Made by a program: the position numbers and the translations under genes. Under the pieces are notes generated by a model. It saw only the letters and a program-made list of their open reading frames with translations, was not told the origin of the DNA and searched no databases. A DNA stretch of 64,000 nucleotides from Cucumis sativus (taxonomy: Eukaryota; Streptophyta; Magnoliopsida; Cucurbitales; Cucurbitaceae), in the NCBI RefSeq assembly GCF_000004075.3, contig NC_026660.2, positions 29,019,498 to 29,083,497 of the forward strand, in the 5' to 3' direction. How positions within the stretch are numbered: position 1 is the stretch's first letter; each line of letters starts with the position of its first letter. Below are positions 1 to 13,605 of this stretch, one piece after another.

Positions 1-1996
1 CAAATTCACATGCCAAATTAACCTTAGGTTTGCTAGGCATTTCTAGGCTCTAATTTCTGATCCATTTCACATTCATGATGTTATATTTTATTTGAAAGAA
101 AAAAAAGTAACAAACTTACTAAGGATTACATAGATCTAGAAAATTATTTTCGGCTTTAATCTCTTTCCATTTCATATTTGTGTTGTTATATTTTATTTTT
201 TAAAAAAAGTACCATACTTTTTCTTTTAATTAAAGGGATTATATATGAATTGAATTTTGCCAGTCAAGAGAGTTCAATTTATCATCAAAGAATAAACATG
301 TCTTTTTCTTTTGATTTCAGTTTTTAATTCACAATCTTCTCTAAAGTAAAGCTGATGAGAAGAGAAGTAAGGTTGAAAAATATACATATTAATAAACATC
401 TTAGAATTAATCAAATGTTGAGATGATGATTATTGTTTGAAGATAAGTTTGTACTCGTTTATCGATGAAGAGAATCATGTAGGCTAAAACTAGAAACATA
501 TAAAACAATAACAAGTTAATTTGAAAACATGATTATCACTTAATTTGAATTCACATATCATACAATAACAAGTGATTGATATATTATATTTCTTTTATAC
601 AAACCGACAACAAGCTTTGTGCCAAAAGTGCGGCTGAAAGCAGATAAGAATGAAAATTTGAAGGAAAAAAAAAAGAAGGAAAACAATGGTATCCTAGAAA
701 TGTGTGACAACTCCCACTCAACCTCAGTTGTTTAGTACTAAAAACAACAAAATAGCCTAATTAAATATAACATTCATAAGATGGACAGGAATCACCAAAT
801 AATTAAAACCCACATAGTTAAATGAATGATGCCGCAAACTAAGTTAATTTTAAAATGAAGAATCATCACAAAGTGGCACAAGTTTAGCTTTAAAAGGAAC
901 CAATCATTCCAGCACTAACCATTAACACTAAAAGAATCATTAGCAGCAGTTACTAATATTCCATTCAGTATTATCGAAGAAGCTAATATTCGATCCCATT
1001 TTCATTACTAGTAATAATCAAACAAGAGCCAATAATTAAAGCTCCGCTTGGCAATTAAGCAAGTTAATTAATCATGCACTAAAGCAAATTAAGACTGTTT
1101 TTGCAAAGTTAAACAAGCTTGAGAAACTTCTTGTAGAGTCCCTGAGTAAAGATTTGAGCTGTGAGTTACGGAATTAAGCCAGACAGACAACCCATTGTCA
1201 ACACCATTTTGGTTTAATCTTTCTTTACAGATGTAAAGCCAAAATTCCTTCGTTTCTTCTACATGTTTTGAAGTTTGAAAAGGAAACTGAAATCTCCAAA
1301 GAGAGGAAGTTTTGGGGTTCGCCAGTTCATCAGCCAGATTGTACAGAAACATATAATTGAGAATTTCAAGCTCTTTTCTAGCGAGTAAAAAGCAGAAACA
1401 AACAGCTGTCAATCAAAGTCGGTTGCTTTCTCATAATTTCTATTCCATTTCCAAATTCTACAATCTTTCATACGTTACAAATCATTCCATCACACACACC
1501 ACACCAAAAAAGGAAAGAAATAGAGAAAACCCAAAATCCCACACTTTATCAAATTATGGAAAAACAAAAAAGCAAAATACACATGAAGGGGAAGAACATC
1601 AATAATGACACAAAAAATTGCGAGGAAACTATGGTTCGATTTTTATTAGATAAAGAAAGAATGAGAGAAAAAGTACATACAAATGTACTGTTCAAATTTA
1701 TCAGAGAATTTGAAAGGGACTAACCAAAATACTACCCTTCATCAACGAATTTACCTATCAACCTGTCTGTAATACCTGTACAAAAAAAGAGATGCATTTC
1801 TAACCCACCCACCATCTTCATCTTCAATGAAAGATTTGAAGATTTGGTCAGTGGGAATGTACAGCTACTTCTTTTTCTTCAACCATGATCTGAGATTTCA
1901 GATCCTTAACTACATCTTTCTTCCTACCGCCACAACCGTGTTTCTACAACAATATGAATACAGATTGTATTTACAGAGCCTCTGGGTTGTTAAAAT
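1..1996. other. Intergenic / 3' flank, no supported gene
   Basis: This AT-rich stretch lies downstream of the minus-strand F-box gene, and its right part probably holds that gene's 3' UTR. A minus-strand open frame of about 107 codons at 1089-1412 could in principle be a terminal exon, but I recognise no domain in it and find no convincing partner exon, so I do not call it. No RNA gene or clear mobile element was seen. Confidence 0.5.
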
Positions 1997-2759
1997 TCAC
2001 ATCTCTGTCCATATGGGCAATTTTTTCTTTGGCCATTGATCTTCTTCTTCGGCAAATAAGGCTATGGATATCTCCGCCAGCTTCTTTCTATTTAATGGAG
2101 TTCTGAATCGTCTTGTGGGACAAGCATTTGGCGCTTCAATCTCGTCGAAATCGCTGGAATCGTCTAATTCAATGGCGGTGCGAAACCTACGGACCTTCGA
2201 GGGAGTGCTATAAGCGAAATGCGAGTCTTTTGCAATCAAAGTCTGTAAATGTGAACGAAACCCTAAATTAATGAGAATCGTTGAATCACCGACTGAAAGA
2301 AAATGAAGAATGATTCGAGTGATATTTACTTACCGCTTCGTTAATTGTTTTCGAAACGCGGATTAGCTGTTTCAAATCATCATGTTCCACACCGCAGAGA
2401 ACCCTAATCTGATGGAGAGGAGAAAGGGGGAAAAATCTATTCAGAAACAACAATAAAATGAAAGATACAATTATCGAAACGATTTCAATCTCCTATGAAG
2501 CACTAACCAGAATCTCCTGAGGCAGAGCCTCGAGCAGAGACCTATCGTCCTCCACCGCCGTACTGACAACGTTGCAGCGCCTCTTAGACGGCGCCTTCGG
2601 TGTCAAGTCGGTGGGTGAATCTTCCTCATGGCAAGAAATGACGACACGCTTCCTTCCTAAACCACGAGTGTATCTCACGACTCCGAAATCCAGTCCCTTA
2701 TCAGCGGCAGAGACGACGCTCTTGGATTTCAAACAACCAGTCTTCTTTCCCAAAGCCAT
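1997..2759 (-). CDS. SKIP27: F-box protein, SKIP27 / FBS (F-box stress induced) family
   Basis: Probable substrate-recognition subunit of an SCF E3 ubiquitin ligase. Three exons read on the minus strand, 2759-2508, 2408-2334 and 2242-1997, give 190 residues with GT..AG borders and intact frame. A basic family signature TRGLGRKRVVIS lies near residues 31-42. A short F-box follows at about 74-112 (SLLEALPQEIL, IRVLCGVEHDDLKQL, IRVSKTINEA). The C-terminal block includes ELDDSSDFDEIEAPN and the basic TRRFRTPLNRKK, and the protein ends PIWTEM. The ATG at 2759 is chosen because upstream in-frame sequence has no other ATG. A TATA box lies upstream, and the 5' leader may carry an intron with a donor-like site near 3009. 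In Arabidopsis the FBS group is known as stress induced and 14-3-3 binding; which paralog this is cannot be settled by eye. Confidence 0.9.
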
Positions 2760-3141
2760 TGTCAATTCTCAAATACTCGATTTAAATTAAACCTAATCGT
2801 TCTATCTGTATCAATGTACGAAAAAGAGGAACAATCAATCATCTAAAAAAAAAAAAAAATCCTAAAAAGAAAATACCGAATCCTAAAAAACCCTAACAAA
2901 AATGTGATGAAAGCAAAGCAGGATTTGAGTGAAGAGTTGTGAAAAGCGGATTGAAAGTGACGAATAAGGAAGAAATCCAAAATAGAAATCCGGAAGGAAA
3001 CGAACCTGATTAAAAGGAGATTGGAATATGTGAATGTAAGATTGTGTTGTATTGTTTCGAATTTTGAAAGAAAGGATTTAGCTCTTGAAATGGAAACTGA
3101 GGAAACTACGGAGTTGCTTTTAAAATTGTCGATACTGTGTG

Positions 3142-3148
3142 TTATATA
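3142..3148 (-). promoter_or_regulatory. TATA box of the SKIP27/FBS gene
   Basis: On the minus strand the sequence reads CCTATATAAC, a canonical TATA box about 380 bases upstream of the ATG. The implied transcription start near 3115 leaves a leader of roughly 350 bases, which may contain an intron. Confidence 0.6.
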
Positions 3149-3214
3149 GGGGAGGAAAAAGATTGGGGATTTCTCACTTTTCAAAAAACTAGAAAACAGT
3201 AAAATAAAAACCCC

Positions 3215-3775
3215 ACGCGTTTTAGAGAATCCGCTGGAAATTTCGGAGGAAAAATCTGCGTTTTTATCGTTGGTGTCATTTATCTCCCTTTGGCGGTTAA
3301 AAAAAAAGAACTAGCCGTTGGGAGTAGTGGGACACGTGTTGATACTCTAATGGGATGAATGCTTTCAGAGTGATGACGTGGAGATATGGTCGGTCCAAGT
3401 CGGCGGTGCCGGTTCCTTCTCGAACACGTATTTTGTTTTAAATTTTTTTTTAATCGTACGTGGGAAGGGTTTATATAAAAAGAAAGTTAGGCTAACAAGA
3501 TGAGAGAGAGACGTGTCCATTAAGCTAACGTGTAGAGCGCGACGTCGTTTTGAGTAGAGAGAAGTAGAAGCATGGAAGGGTGAGGGTTTGTTTTTGACTG
3601 AGGGATGGGTTCCATTTATTCCAATAAGGCGGGCGGCAAGGAGTTGACGCCTGTTTCTGTTTTCATTATACATTTTTTTTAAAGGTTGATATAGTGAGTA
3701 ATGAGTGAGTCAACAACGCGTAGGACCAACCACATTTCATCCTTTTAGTTCAATTATAAATAATAAATAACGCGT
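3215..3775. promoter_or_regulatory. ACGT-core and ACGCGT cluster upstream of SKIP27/FBS
   Basis: Seven ACGT tetramers fall at 3334, 3376, 3426, 3458, 3511, 3528 and 3542. They include a perfect G-box CACGTG at 3333-3338, a TGACGTGG-type site at 3375 and a GTACGTGG site at 3457. Three ACGCGT motifs (CGCG-box type, bound by CAMTA factors in plants) are at 3215, 3716 and 3770. G-box/ABRE and CGCG motifs are established stress and ABA response elements, so the cluster fits a stress-induced F-box gene. That this region acts as its promoter is inference. Confidence 0.5.
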
Positions 3776-6700
3776 TGGACTCCGACCATAATGGTCAAAA
3801 ACATTCACATTCCCACTTCTATATACTCTTTCTAATCATTCATTCCTATATTTAACCACTACACTATACACTATTTCCATTCATTTTAAGTACAATCTTT
3901 AATTTAACTTTCAATACTTCAAACCTTTTATAAATAATTATAACTAATTAAATTTATATGATATTTCAATTTCTTTACAAATAAATACCCCATTTAATTG
4001 GTAAATTAAATTTGCATACAAGTTTTCTTAATATAAAATCGATAACAAATGTCTCCATTTATTTAATATAATTGATTTGTTATTCTTGTATAATTAATTC
4101 AAAATAAAAAATGGTAAACTTTATTGGTGTATTTTAGTAAGGAATATAAACTTTATGGTGTAGATTTAAGAATTGCAAAAGTAGTAGTCCTACAAAAAAG
4201 AAAAATTGTAAAAAGTAATAGTCATACATGACTCATATTATACACGAAGATGATGAATCAATCCACCTAATCCATCCAACTAGTGGAGTTAGTTGGCTCC
4301 AATTATTCCCATCATTAATTCCAGCTAAATAACAACACACATACATGGTTTAACAATAATTAATATAATCTCCTCTGTTCTTAGATTCATCTAACACACT
4401 GATTTTATACTAATCTAAATTAAATTTTCAACATCTATTAATTACTATTTTATTACCTTTATTTAATTAGTAATTTTCGGGGATTCTCAAAGCTGTTAGG
4501 ATTTTTGTTTTTCTAAACAATATATATGGTTAATTTCACTCGGATTTTTGGCTTAGCTGACGTAGGAAAATAAATACTTTTCAAATAATATATATAATAT
4601 ATTAATTTTAAAACTGTCAAATTTGATTTTTTTAACAAATCCGTTTTGATTTCTTTTTTAAGAGGTCCATAGTATAGTTTAGTACACTAACATTTAAAAT
4701 TTCATATAATAATAGAATAATGACGTGATCACATTGACACATTAGTCGAGTTTGATTTTGAAATACCTTAATTTAAATTCTATAATAAATAAATAAAAAA
4801 TAGGTCAACTTTCGACCTACAAAACATTGAAACTTATTATTGTCCCAAGAAAAATGCAATTGAAAATTCAGGTGGACAATAATACATATTTAGTCATTTT
4901 TATAATAAAATTTTTATTTCAGATTCAAACTCTTTCTAAGTTTGGACAACGCTATACTGATCAAAATATACTAATATAAAAACAAAAGTATGTTTAAATT
5001 AGTTTTGTTTAGATTAAAAATGAATTACTTGGACTAATGATAATGATGATGATGATGAAGAGGATGAACGCTGATGATGATGATCAACGATGAACTAAAT
5101 GCCTTGAAAAGTGCTGGTCTCCAACAGTCTTGATTAGCCCCTCAAATCCAATATACTCTACCTGAGTTTAAAATTCTTCCTTTTATTTCAATTATTTACA
5201 AACTTATCCTCAAAACCAAATATAAATCATTTTCTAAGTACTTTTTGATTACTGGGGTATCAACAAATTCACGTAGAAGCATTATACATACAAAATGTAA
5301 TTGAAAGATTACTACAAAGAAAGATAAAAACAACAGTGTCGTCATTGGTTCTATGTTAACTTTATGATTATTTAATACACTAAAACTATCTTTTCATGGA
5401 TATTTTAACTAAGCTTTGGATAGTATACTAAACTAAAATAAGCTAGGGAAAGGAGATAGATAAGAGGGTCAAGTCAAAGAGGACCTGCTGTGAAACAGAT
5501 GAACGAAACAGGAACAGAAGGTATTTATTTTTGTCCTTTTCATATGAAAGTGAAACACAAAATATGCAAATATTTTTGCGAACTTTTTGTTTGGTATCGT
5601 CAAAATAAGTTAGTTTTTTTTTTTTTTTTTTGCGGTCCATCTTCCTATTGGCTGCTTTTGAAGAGTATATCATCAAAATAGGAGATATATATGGATGAAC
5701 AATACACTTCTTACTTATTTATACATTTATAAACTAAAAGAAAAATGTAGACTTTCGGTATCTTTGAAGACATAAATTGCAATAATGCAGATTTAGGGAA
5801 GTTTGGGAAAAGTATTAAAATCACATACCAAGCCTAGCACAGACAAATTTTAATAATTCTTCACAAATGTATTTTCATCTTCTGGTTGGTGATTTTCTGA
5901 CTATTGGTTGAGGTGGTTTCTCATTTGATCACTGGTATATCCGATAACTCCATGCACAGTATATGATATTCAAAATTTGAAAATATTATAATAAATGAAA
6001 TTGACTTTGGAAATTACATTCACAAAATGCTCAATAAGTGCAGCCTGTTAAGGTGAGTTTGAAGAATCATTCAGAAATAAGGGGAAAAAAAAACTTAGAG
6101 AAATTGATTGTTATTGCCCAAACAACACACTTTTAGAAAAATCAATCAACCAACCTTTACTAACCCAAAAAATTAATTCGGACGTTGATTTAATAGTACC
6201 CAATATCCTAATGACATCAAGGTCTTGACATTTGAAGGATCTAGCTAGTAATCAACGTACCGTAGTTGTTGACAGTGGTTTAGTATAAGACTAAAAATTT
6301 CATATTACAAATGAATAATTTACCAGTATATATATTACACATAGTTTTCATCCTCAATGTTACCAATATTTACCAATAAGTATTTAAATATATAAAAATC
6401 AAAAGTGAAAAGGAAAAAAGAGATATTACCAAAACATTAAACCAATACGATTTGGAGTGCCAAAATGATGAATAGTACAAAAGCTTCCAATGTAATAAGT
6501 TCATTGTGCTCGTGAAATGCTGTCATGATATTAAACATATTATATATGGAAGTGGCTGTTACAGGAAAGGAAATAGAACCTATCCAAAACCACCGTCGCA
6601 CTTGTAAAGTTCAGATAGGGTGGGAGGGGGAGGGCAGTTGAAGGAAAAAAATGGATTTGAATCCATGGCTATAGGAAATTGACATGCTGCCATTGGGGGA

Positions 6701-8955
6701 ACAATTTCTGTTTGTGTAAATGTCCCAATTAGATTTAGGGTTCTCCATATCGATATAAACACCAACAGATGGGGAGAAATTCACAAGTGTTGATAGATTG
6801 GAGTAGAAATAGGTCAAACTGTATCTTATCTCTCTCCTTCTTTATTGATATTTATTCTTTATTCTACCTTAGTTAGTTTTAATTTTCATACCTAACCATA
6901 GCCTACAGAAAATTGAAAAAGAAGAAATCAATGTTTATATTGAAAATATTCATAGCAAAGCATTTAATTCCTCTGAAAAGTTCTAATCCTTTTGCTGTGG
7001 ATTTTTGCTTGAGAATTCAATCTTTCCTCCACATAACCTACCGACCTCCTCAAATAATCAAGCTTATAAACAAAGGCTCTCACTCCCAAATTTCTTTCTT
7101 TGTTATCTATAGGTTGGATTAAATGTGCTGAATGCAACCAATAGCTTAAATTAAACCTGTTAATTAAGCGTATTAAAAAAGATTTATTACATTGTTTAGA
7201 ATAGATACTCATCAATAATCAGTCAGAAAATAAAACACTAATGCATGAATAAGAAATTCATCTTATTTTACCATAATATAATATATTGTCCATCTAATTT
7301 GTTTGCATTCTTCACATCCATTATCCTAAAATATTGGGTAGTCTAAAGATGTAATAAGTATCAATCCAATACATACCTCCAAGGGTATAGGAACGTACTT
7401 GATGATCGAGCAGAGAAATATGTTGATCAGGAAGTAAGGAGCAAATAGTTTGCAGTGGCTACTGGCTAATAGGTGAAAAAACATTTGAAATAAATTTTAA
7501 AACTAATAGACAAACACGTAGAATAATAAAATGTTTAATTACAAACATAAAGAAGAATGTGGGTTGTAATGATCTGCATTAATGTAACCAAATTCTTGTT
7601 ATAGTGTGTGTGCATTTGTGGTATTGCAAACTAGCTGACAAATTATAAATTAAAGAAGAATTCAAAGAAGAGGAGGGTAGGAGGGAATTCCTGTTAGATG
7701 CCGGCCTGCTCATCAAGATTTTCCTTCAAAATCAATATGCAAACACAAAGAAAATAAATTAGGGTAATACTATATACACTCAATTTTCCTTAAATACACA
7801 AACAAACCATTCCAAATGGAATTCCTAATATTCTAATATGAATTTGTATTGATGGGTATGTTGGATTTTTTCTTTTTCTTTTAAATTTTTTTTTTTTATG
7901 CTTGTTTGTTAATACAAATCAATAAATTATAAGTAAAATAAAGAAGAAAAATTGATTAAAGTTAGATAACATAATATTTATTTTTCATAAAAAAAACAAT
8001 AAAATTCAATTTGTCCCAAATGACCAACTCAGCCAATTTTGACCTAGTTATCATCAATGACTTTGAACTCTAATTAAAATTATAGCCTTTGAAACAAATA
8101 ACAAAGTTTTGATTTTTTTTTTAATAATGATTAAATTAATGCATTTACCTTCAAATTTTAAAATAATAGTAATAATAATAATAAATGTTAGGTTGGAAAG
8201 TCTATATCTCCAACTTACCTGATTTTAGTTTGAAAAAAAAGCATTATTCTTGAGTGATTATCCATCATATCAGGGTGACACACTCTTTCCTCTTTGGGCC
8301 GTGGCCCAAAATTACCAAACATTTGGCCCATTTTTTAGCATGGCAGAGATAGGTAGGTATTTTGGCTTTGAACCACAACAAACATAATTTATGGTTTGCG
8401 GAGCTTCTTAGGAATCAAAGGATAGGCACTAATTTTTGTATTTACAGCTGCCTAAGAAAGTAACAAAAATAAATACTAAATTACTTGTAAAATAATAATG
8501 AAAAAATGTAAACTAAAATACTCATTGTGGCCTGCCGAACTCACAAATCCTTTTCCTTTGAATTTTTTGAAGTTGTAGAAATTATAAATAAATTGACAGA
8601 GAATTTATTTGTTTGTTTGTTTATTTGATGTGGAAGTTGGAGAAATTAATTTGTAGTTTAGTTTTGTGCTGTGAAATTGTCTCCCGCTGTTTCCTTTGAA
8701 TTTTAATTTCTCGCACCCGAAAGGTATTAAGCTGACTAAACTAAAAGACAACTGCTCCTCTTTCTTTCTCTCTCTCTCTCTCTACGATTCCATTCAATTT
8801 TCCCGATTGAACCGTCAAACGTCTTCGGGTTCCGCCTTTGAATTGCTTACTCTCTAAGTTTTTTCTCCATTTTTCCCTGTTCTTCATATCAGATCTAAGG
8901 TTTTGCGATTCCACTTCTTAGTTCTTACCTTCCCTTTGCTACTACCACTTTCGCC
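3776..8955. other. Long intergenic region, no supported gene
   Basis: Very AT-rich DNA with short open frames only. It contains a GATGAT-type trinucleotide patch near 5040-5095, poly(T) near 5610-5630 and a CT-rich tract near 8760-8785, which lies in the probable SCAMP 5' leader. A slightly GC-richer patch at 6580-6800 has two overlapping minus-strand frames of about 60-68 codons without recognisable content. Confidence 0.55.
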
Positions 8956-11900
8956 ATGGCTGGTCGCTACGACAGAAACCCTTTCGATGAAGAAGAGGAA
9001 GTCAACCCCTTCGCTGTGAGTTCTCTCTACCTTTTGATCATCATGCTTCTGCTTACCTCTTCTAATCTTACTTTTATCTTTGAATAATGGAAGTGTTGCT
9101 CGACTCTATGTACTGCTTTGCTTTGCTTTGCTTTATTAATTCCATAGACTAGGTCGTTTGAGTATGCGGTGGATGCGGATTTCCGTTTAGCTTAGTGCTA
9201 TTTCATTTCTATTAATTTATTTTTGATGCTCGGATTGGATCCCTTTTCTCTTTCCATATCTCACTAAGAGAAACTCATAAAGGATTTTCCCACCCTAATA
9301 ATTTGGTTACTCTCAACATGATTTACGGTCCTCATGGTGCTTCAAAGATGCAGTAGTTGATAAGTTTAGTTTCATTCAGTATCCAATTACTGGAAATTTA
9401 AGCTTGTTCTGGGTTTCTGCATTTATTGGCATATATTGTCGGCGTTCTATTCTAGACAATTGGGTGTTCAGATTTTTAACGATCCATCTGCAGACCAGTA
9501 TCTGGCCTTTGGGTGAAGGTACCGGGGCAGTCATATTATGACGGAGGTGCTTTCTTTTACATCTGAAACAAGGAATCTAATCTTTTAGCTAGTTGCCCCT
9601 CACCAACCCAAAACAAAAGTAAAATAGAAAGGGGAACGAGATTGAAGTATTCAGTTCATCGAGTTTGGATAAACTTTGCACTTGCGTTTTTCTCTTAAGA
9701 GCTATACATCTTGGTTTAATAAGTTCCTGCCTTCATTTTTTTTTTCAGCTCCAAAATTTCAATTTTGTAGGGAAATTTCTTTTTCTTCTTATTTTTGTAT
9801 GGCTTCTTATTACGATATATATCCCTTAGTTTATGGATAATCTGATAACTGATAAGAAATTGACCTATGGGTTTAAATACAACCTTGTTTTAATGGTTTC
9901 ATTAATCTGTTGAATCTATTAAGATGATTGTTTGCAACATCACATTAGTTGGTTAAAATGTTATCTTATCAAATTATTTACTCATTTAACCAAAGATATA
10001 TATGCAATTTTTCAGAATCCTGGAAGTGTTCCCCCTGCCACAAATTCCAGGCTTTCACCTCTTCCTCCAGAACCTGTTGATTTTAATTATGGTCGTGGTG
10101 CAACTGTTGACATACCACTCGATTCAAACTCTGAAGGATCAAACTATAAGGTTTTTGAGATTTTATTGTGTACTTTATTCTTTGTGCCACCATTGATCTC
10201 CTGGTCTTGCTAACTGCACTATGTTTTAATTTTACTTAGGATTTGAAGAAGAAAGAGAAGGAGCTTCAAGCTAAAGAGGCTGATTTGAGAAGGCGGGAAC
10301 AGGTACTTCTTAGAGAATGTACAAAATCTTTAAATATGTTATCATTTCCAGTTGTTATGTTTTAAACTCAATGCTCGTTAGGTACCAATCAGGATCATTT
10401 CCTTGTATGATTTTGATTTATGTTACAATAGTATGCTTGAGAGTAGAAAAAATGATTTTGCAATACTGGTGCTAGTTCAACTTATACATGATATTGAATA
10501 GCCATATTTCAAGATAACAAGATTAAAGGCCCTTATTATCTTTTCCTTTACCCCTTTGAAATGGATTTTTTTTTTAATCAAATTTAAAATCTAATGTTAT
10601 AGGCTTATTGGTCCATTGATAGCGCTAGAGTGGATCAATGTTGAAGCATCTACTGATTTTATTTAATTCTTTAGCATTCTTGGTTAAATGCAGGAAGTAA
10701 AACGGAGGGAAGATGCTGCAAATCGGGGTAATTTATTCTGACTGTTGAAATTCTTAGAAGGATGCTAAATTGCCAGTAGAACTCTCAGAATATATTTCAT
10801 AAAGTTAGAGGCAATCTATCTTAATAGGACCATAACTTTGGTTGTGTGAAGTTTAATCAAAACTATTTGTATTAGCATATATGAAAATGCACCCAATACT
10901 TGAGTAATAAAAAAATTGGGAAAATTTAAGGAATCAGAGGGTATGATATTATAACATTTAAAATGGTGTTCCCCCTTGTGGACAGTTCTTTTGGTGTCTT
11001 GAAAATAATTCTATAACAGTTAAATTGCATCTCATATCAATTTAAGTTATTGCCCTTATTCTTAACAACCACCGAGAAGGTGAATTAGAGAGATACGCCT
11101 CAACTTATTGAAGAAAGCAACACATTCTCTAGACCACACGTTTTTCCCAATGCAGCTTATGACCTGATCTGTTTTTGTTTTGCAGCTGGAATTGTACTAG
11201 AGGAGAAAAATTGGCCACCTTTTTTCCCAATTATCCACCATGATATTGCAAATGATATTCCTATTCATCTGCAAAGGTTGCAGTATGTTGCGTTTACTAC
11301 ATTGTTGGGTATGTGAACTTGTGGACTATCTTCACTTGATGTCGTCCATAGGCTGTTAGTACTTATGTTTGTACTTTGAGTTTTCTTATGCAATAATAAA
11401 GAAACAGTCTCCTTTTCAAGAACTTATATGATGAATGATGATATAACAATCCTAATTTTAAACTTGCTACGTTGTATGGGCACCGTTATTGAATCTTACA
11501 CTCACAATTTGATTGAAAAAAATACACTGTTTGAACAAGACTATTGTTCTCCCCCTGTAAAGTTTCCTTATTTCTTTCTTAGATGAGTATTGGGTATTAA
11601 CAACATAATCTCTTACGCAACCTAAGGTTTCCTTGCAAAGTTGCACTCATTTCTTTCTCAGATGAGTTATCACTAAAATATTTTTTACAAGAGCAATTGA
11701 CATAAGGACTTTGTCATGTTTCACAGGACTAACTCTTTGCCTCCTCTGGAACATAGTAGCTGTTACTACGGCGTGGATTAAGGGAGAAGGTAAATTGAAA
11801 TACCATTTTAGCAAAAATGATTTATCCATTATAATTAACTGTTGTCTCTAATGTTGAAAATATTGCTGCTCATAATCTTACAATTTCATGGTTGTAGGAG

Positions 11901-13605
11901 TAAAAATTTGGTTCCTTGCTGTCATCTATTTTATTGCTGGAGTTCCAGGAGGGTATTTCTTGTGGTATCGCCCACTTTACAATGCATCTAGGTACCCTTT
12001 TCATCTTTAAACTTGTCTTTGACTTCCCCCTTTCCTTTCCTTCCTTCTATTTGAATGCTTTTTTTTAGTTGACATTGTACAAATAGATAGTTATAGTTTT
12101 AGGTTAAGATTGATTTCCTAAAATATTAAATTGACCAGTTACCAGACACAGATATTGTTGGATTAGTTAGTAGAGTTTTAGTTAGTGTCGTATTTCTCCT
12201 TTTGTGTAGTTGTTAAGGCTCCCAACACTTCCAAAGGTGGAAATCTATATTCTATGCACATGTATTGATTTGATCATGAAGAGATTAGTTAGCATTGTTT
12301 CTCTTTCCTGTTGCAGGAGTGAAAGTGCTATGAAGTTCGGATGGTTTTTCATGTTTTATTTGGTAATGGTTTTTTTCGCTAGTTGATTATTTTAGTTTTC
12401 TTCTAATTAAACACACGTTTGAAAATTGGATCTCTTATCATTACAATTTTATTTACTCTTCTCCTACAGCTTCATATTGGTTTCTGCATCTTTGCTGCAG
12501 TAGCACCTCCAATAGTCTTCAGGGGAAAATCTCTGACGTATGTTCCTTTGTATTAACTATTTACTATGCTTGCTGTTAATTTGTGTTATCAATATGATTT
12601 GGTCGATGAAGCTTTAAAATGTTATAGTCAATGACTTAAATGCATATGTGAAGAAGGGCTCAGCTAAATCTTTTCAATCGGTACTTTTTACATCAAATGT
12701 TTTCTAGAGTTGTATATTGCATGTTTCGGTTGGTTATTTCTTGTTGTTGACTCAGGAGACATTTGACAAGGAATGAAGTTGTTTAGTCCCATGAATTCCT
12801 TGGACCAAACAAGAAGTGGAGTTAACAACTCCACTCTTCCAACAGCAATTCCTTAATATCATTGTTAAATAGGATTTTGTCTTTAAATGTTCCAGAATTT
12901 TCTCCTTGTACTAACAATTTTTGTTTTTGGTTGTAACAGTGGCATCTTACCTGCAATAGATCTTATTGGTGGACAAGTCTTGGTTGGGGTAAGGATATAT
13001 TTACTTGCTTTTCAGCTACTTGTTTTGTTTTTTATTTTTTATATAAATTCCTAAACGTCAGCTTACTTTGTCAAACCCACAAACATGTATTGGAGTTTCT
13101 GGTTTATTTTGGTCTTTTTGGTATAAGATGGTTTTATAATACTAGGAAAATAATTGAAATGAGCGGATGGACCAGATTTTATTGTCGTTAGAATTTCCCT
13201 TCGGAGTTAAGGAAGTTTACTTCCTATGATAAATCCTAGGAAAATACTATGATAAATCCTAGGAAAATAAACAGTAGAATGAAGTATTACTGTGTACTCT
13301 GAGAGCCTCGAGGTTTCATCCGCCATTTTTCTCTTTTTTGCAGATATTCTATTTCATTGGTTTCGGATTATTCTGTCTTGAATCAGTTCTCAGCATCTGG
13401 GTTATTCAGGTCAATCACGTTTTTCCCTTTTTCTATCCACACGCTTACAAATAGAAAACAACAGAATTGCTATTTAACTCATTTCTTTACTTTGTTCACC
13501 ATCTCTTTTGTCATTCAGCAAGTATACATGTACTTCCGAGGCAGCGGTAAAGCAGCTCAGATGAAGCGTGAGGCTGCCAGGGGTGCTGTGAGGGCAGCCA
13601 TTTGA
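8956..13605 (+). CDS. SCAMP: Secretory carrier-associated membrane protein (SCAMP)
   Basis: Four-pass membrane protein of the trans-Golgi network, plasma membrane and secretory vesicles, involved in endo- and exocytic traffic. Twelve exons join in frame to 295 residues: 8956-9015, 10016-10150, 10240-10302, 10694-10727, 11186-11308, 11727-11789, 11898-11991, 12317-12362, 12470-12537, 12940-12988, 13344-13409 and 13519-13605. The N-terminus carries two NPF repeats (residues 8-10 and 17-19), the EH-domain binding motif typical of the family. A charged coiled coil encoded by exons 3-4 follows ([19 protein letters not shown]). Next come the conserved [15 protein letters not shown] segment, four hydrophobic segments and the loop [12 protein letters not shown], which corresponds to the E peptide after the second segment. 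The tail is basic. The length is normal for plant SCAMPs. The CT-rich leader upstream of the ATG is typical of a plant 5' UTR. Confidence 0.95.
13223..13272. repeat. Two-copy tandem repeat in a SCAMP intron
   Basis: The string CTATGATAAATCCTAGGAAA occurs twice in direct succession, with a period of about 23 bases, inside the intron before exon 11. It looks like a local duplication and nothing suggests a function. Confidence 0.7.

Noticed and set aside
1089-1412. Minus-strand open frame of 107 codons
   Set aside because: It has no recognisable domain, no partner exons with convincing splice sites and an unremarkable composition; it could be a terminal exon but the sequence alone does not support it.
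3365-3673. Minus-strand frame of about 100 codons upstream of SKIP27/FBS
   Set aside because: It lies inside the motif-rich probable promoter, has no similarity I recognise and looks like a chance frame in GC-richer DNA.
6580-6817. Overlapping minus-strand frames with Pro/Phe-rich content
   Set aside because: Two phases are open over the same DNA, neither resembles a known protein, and no flanking exons could be found.
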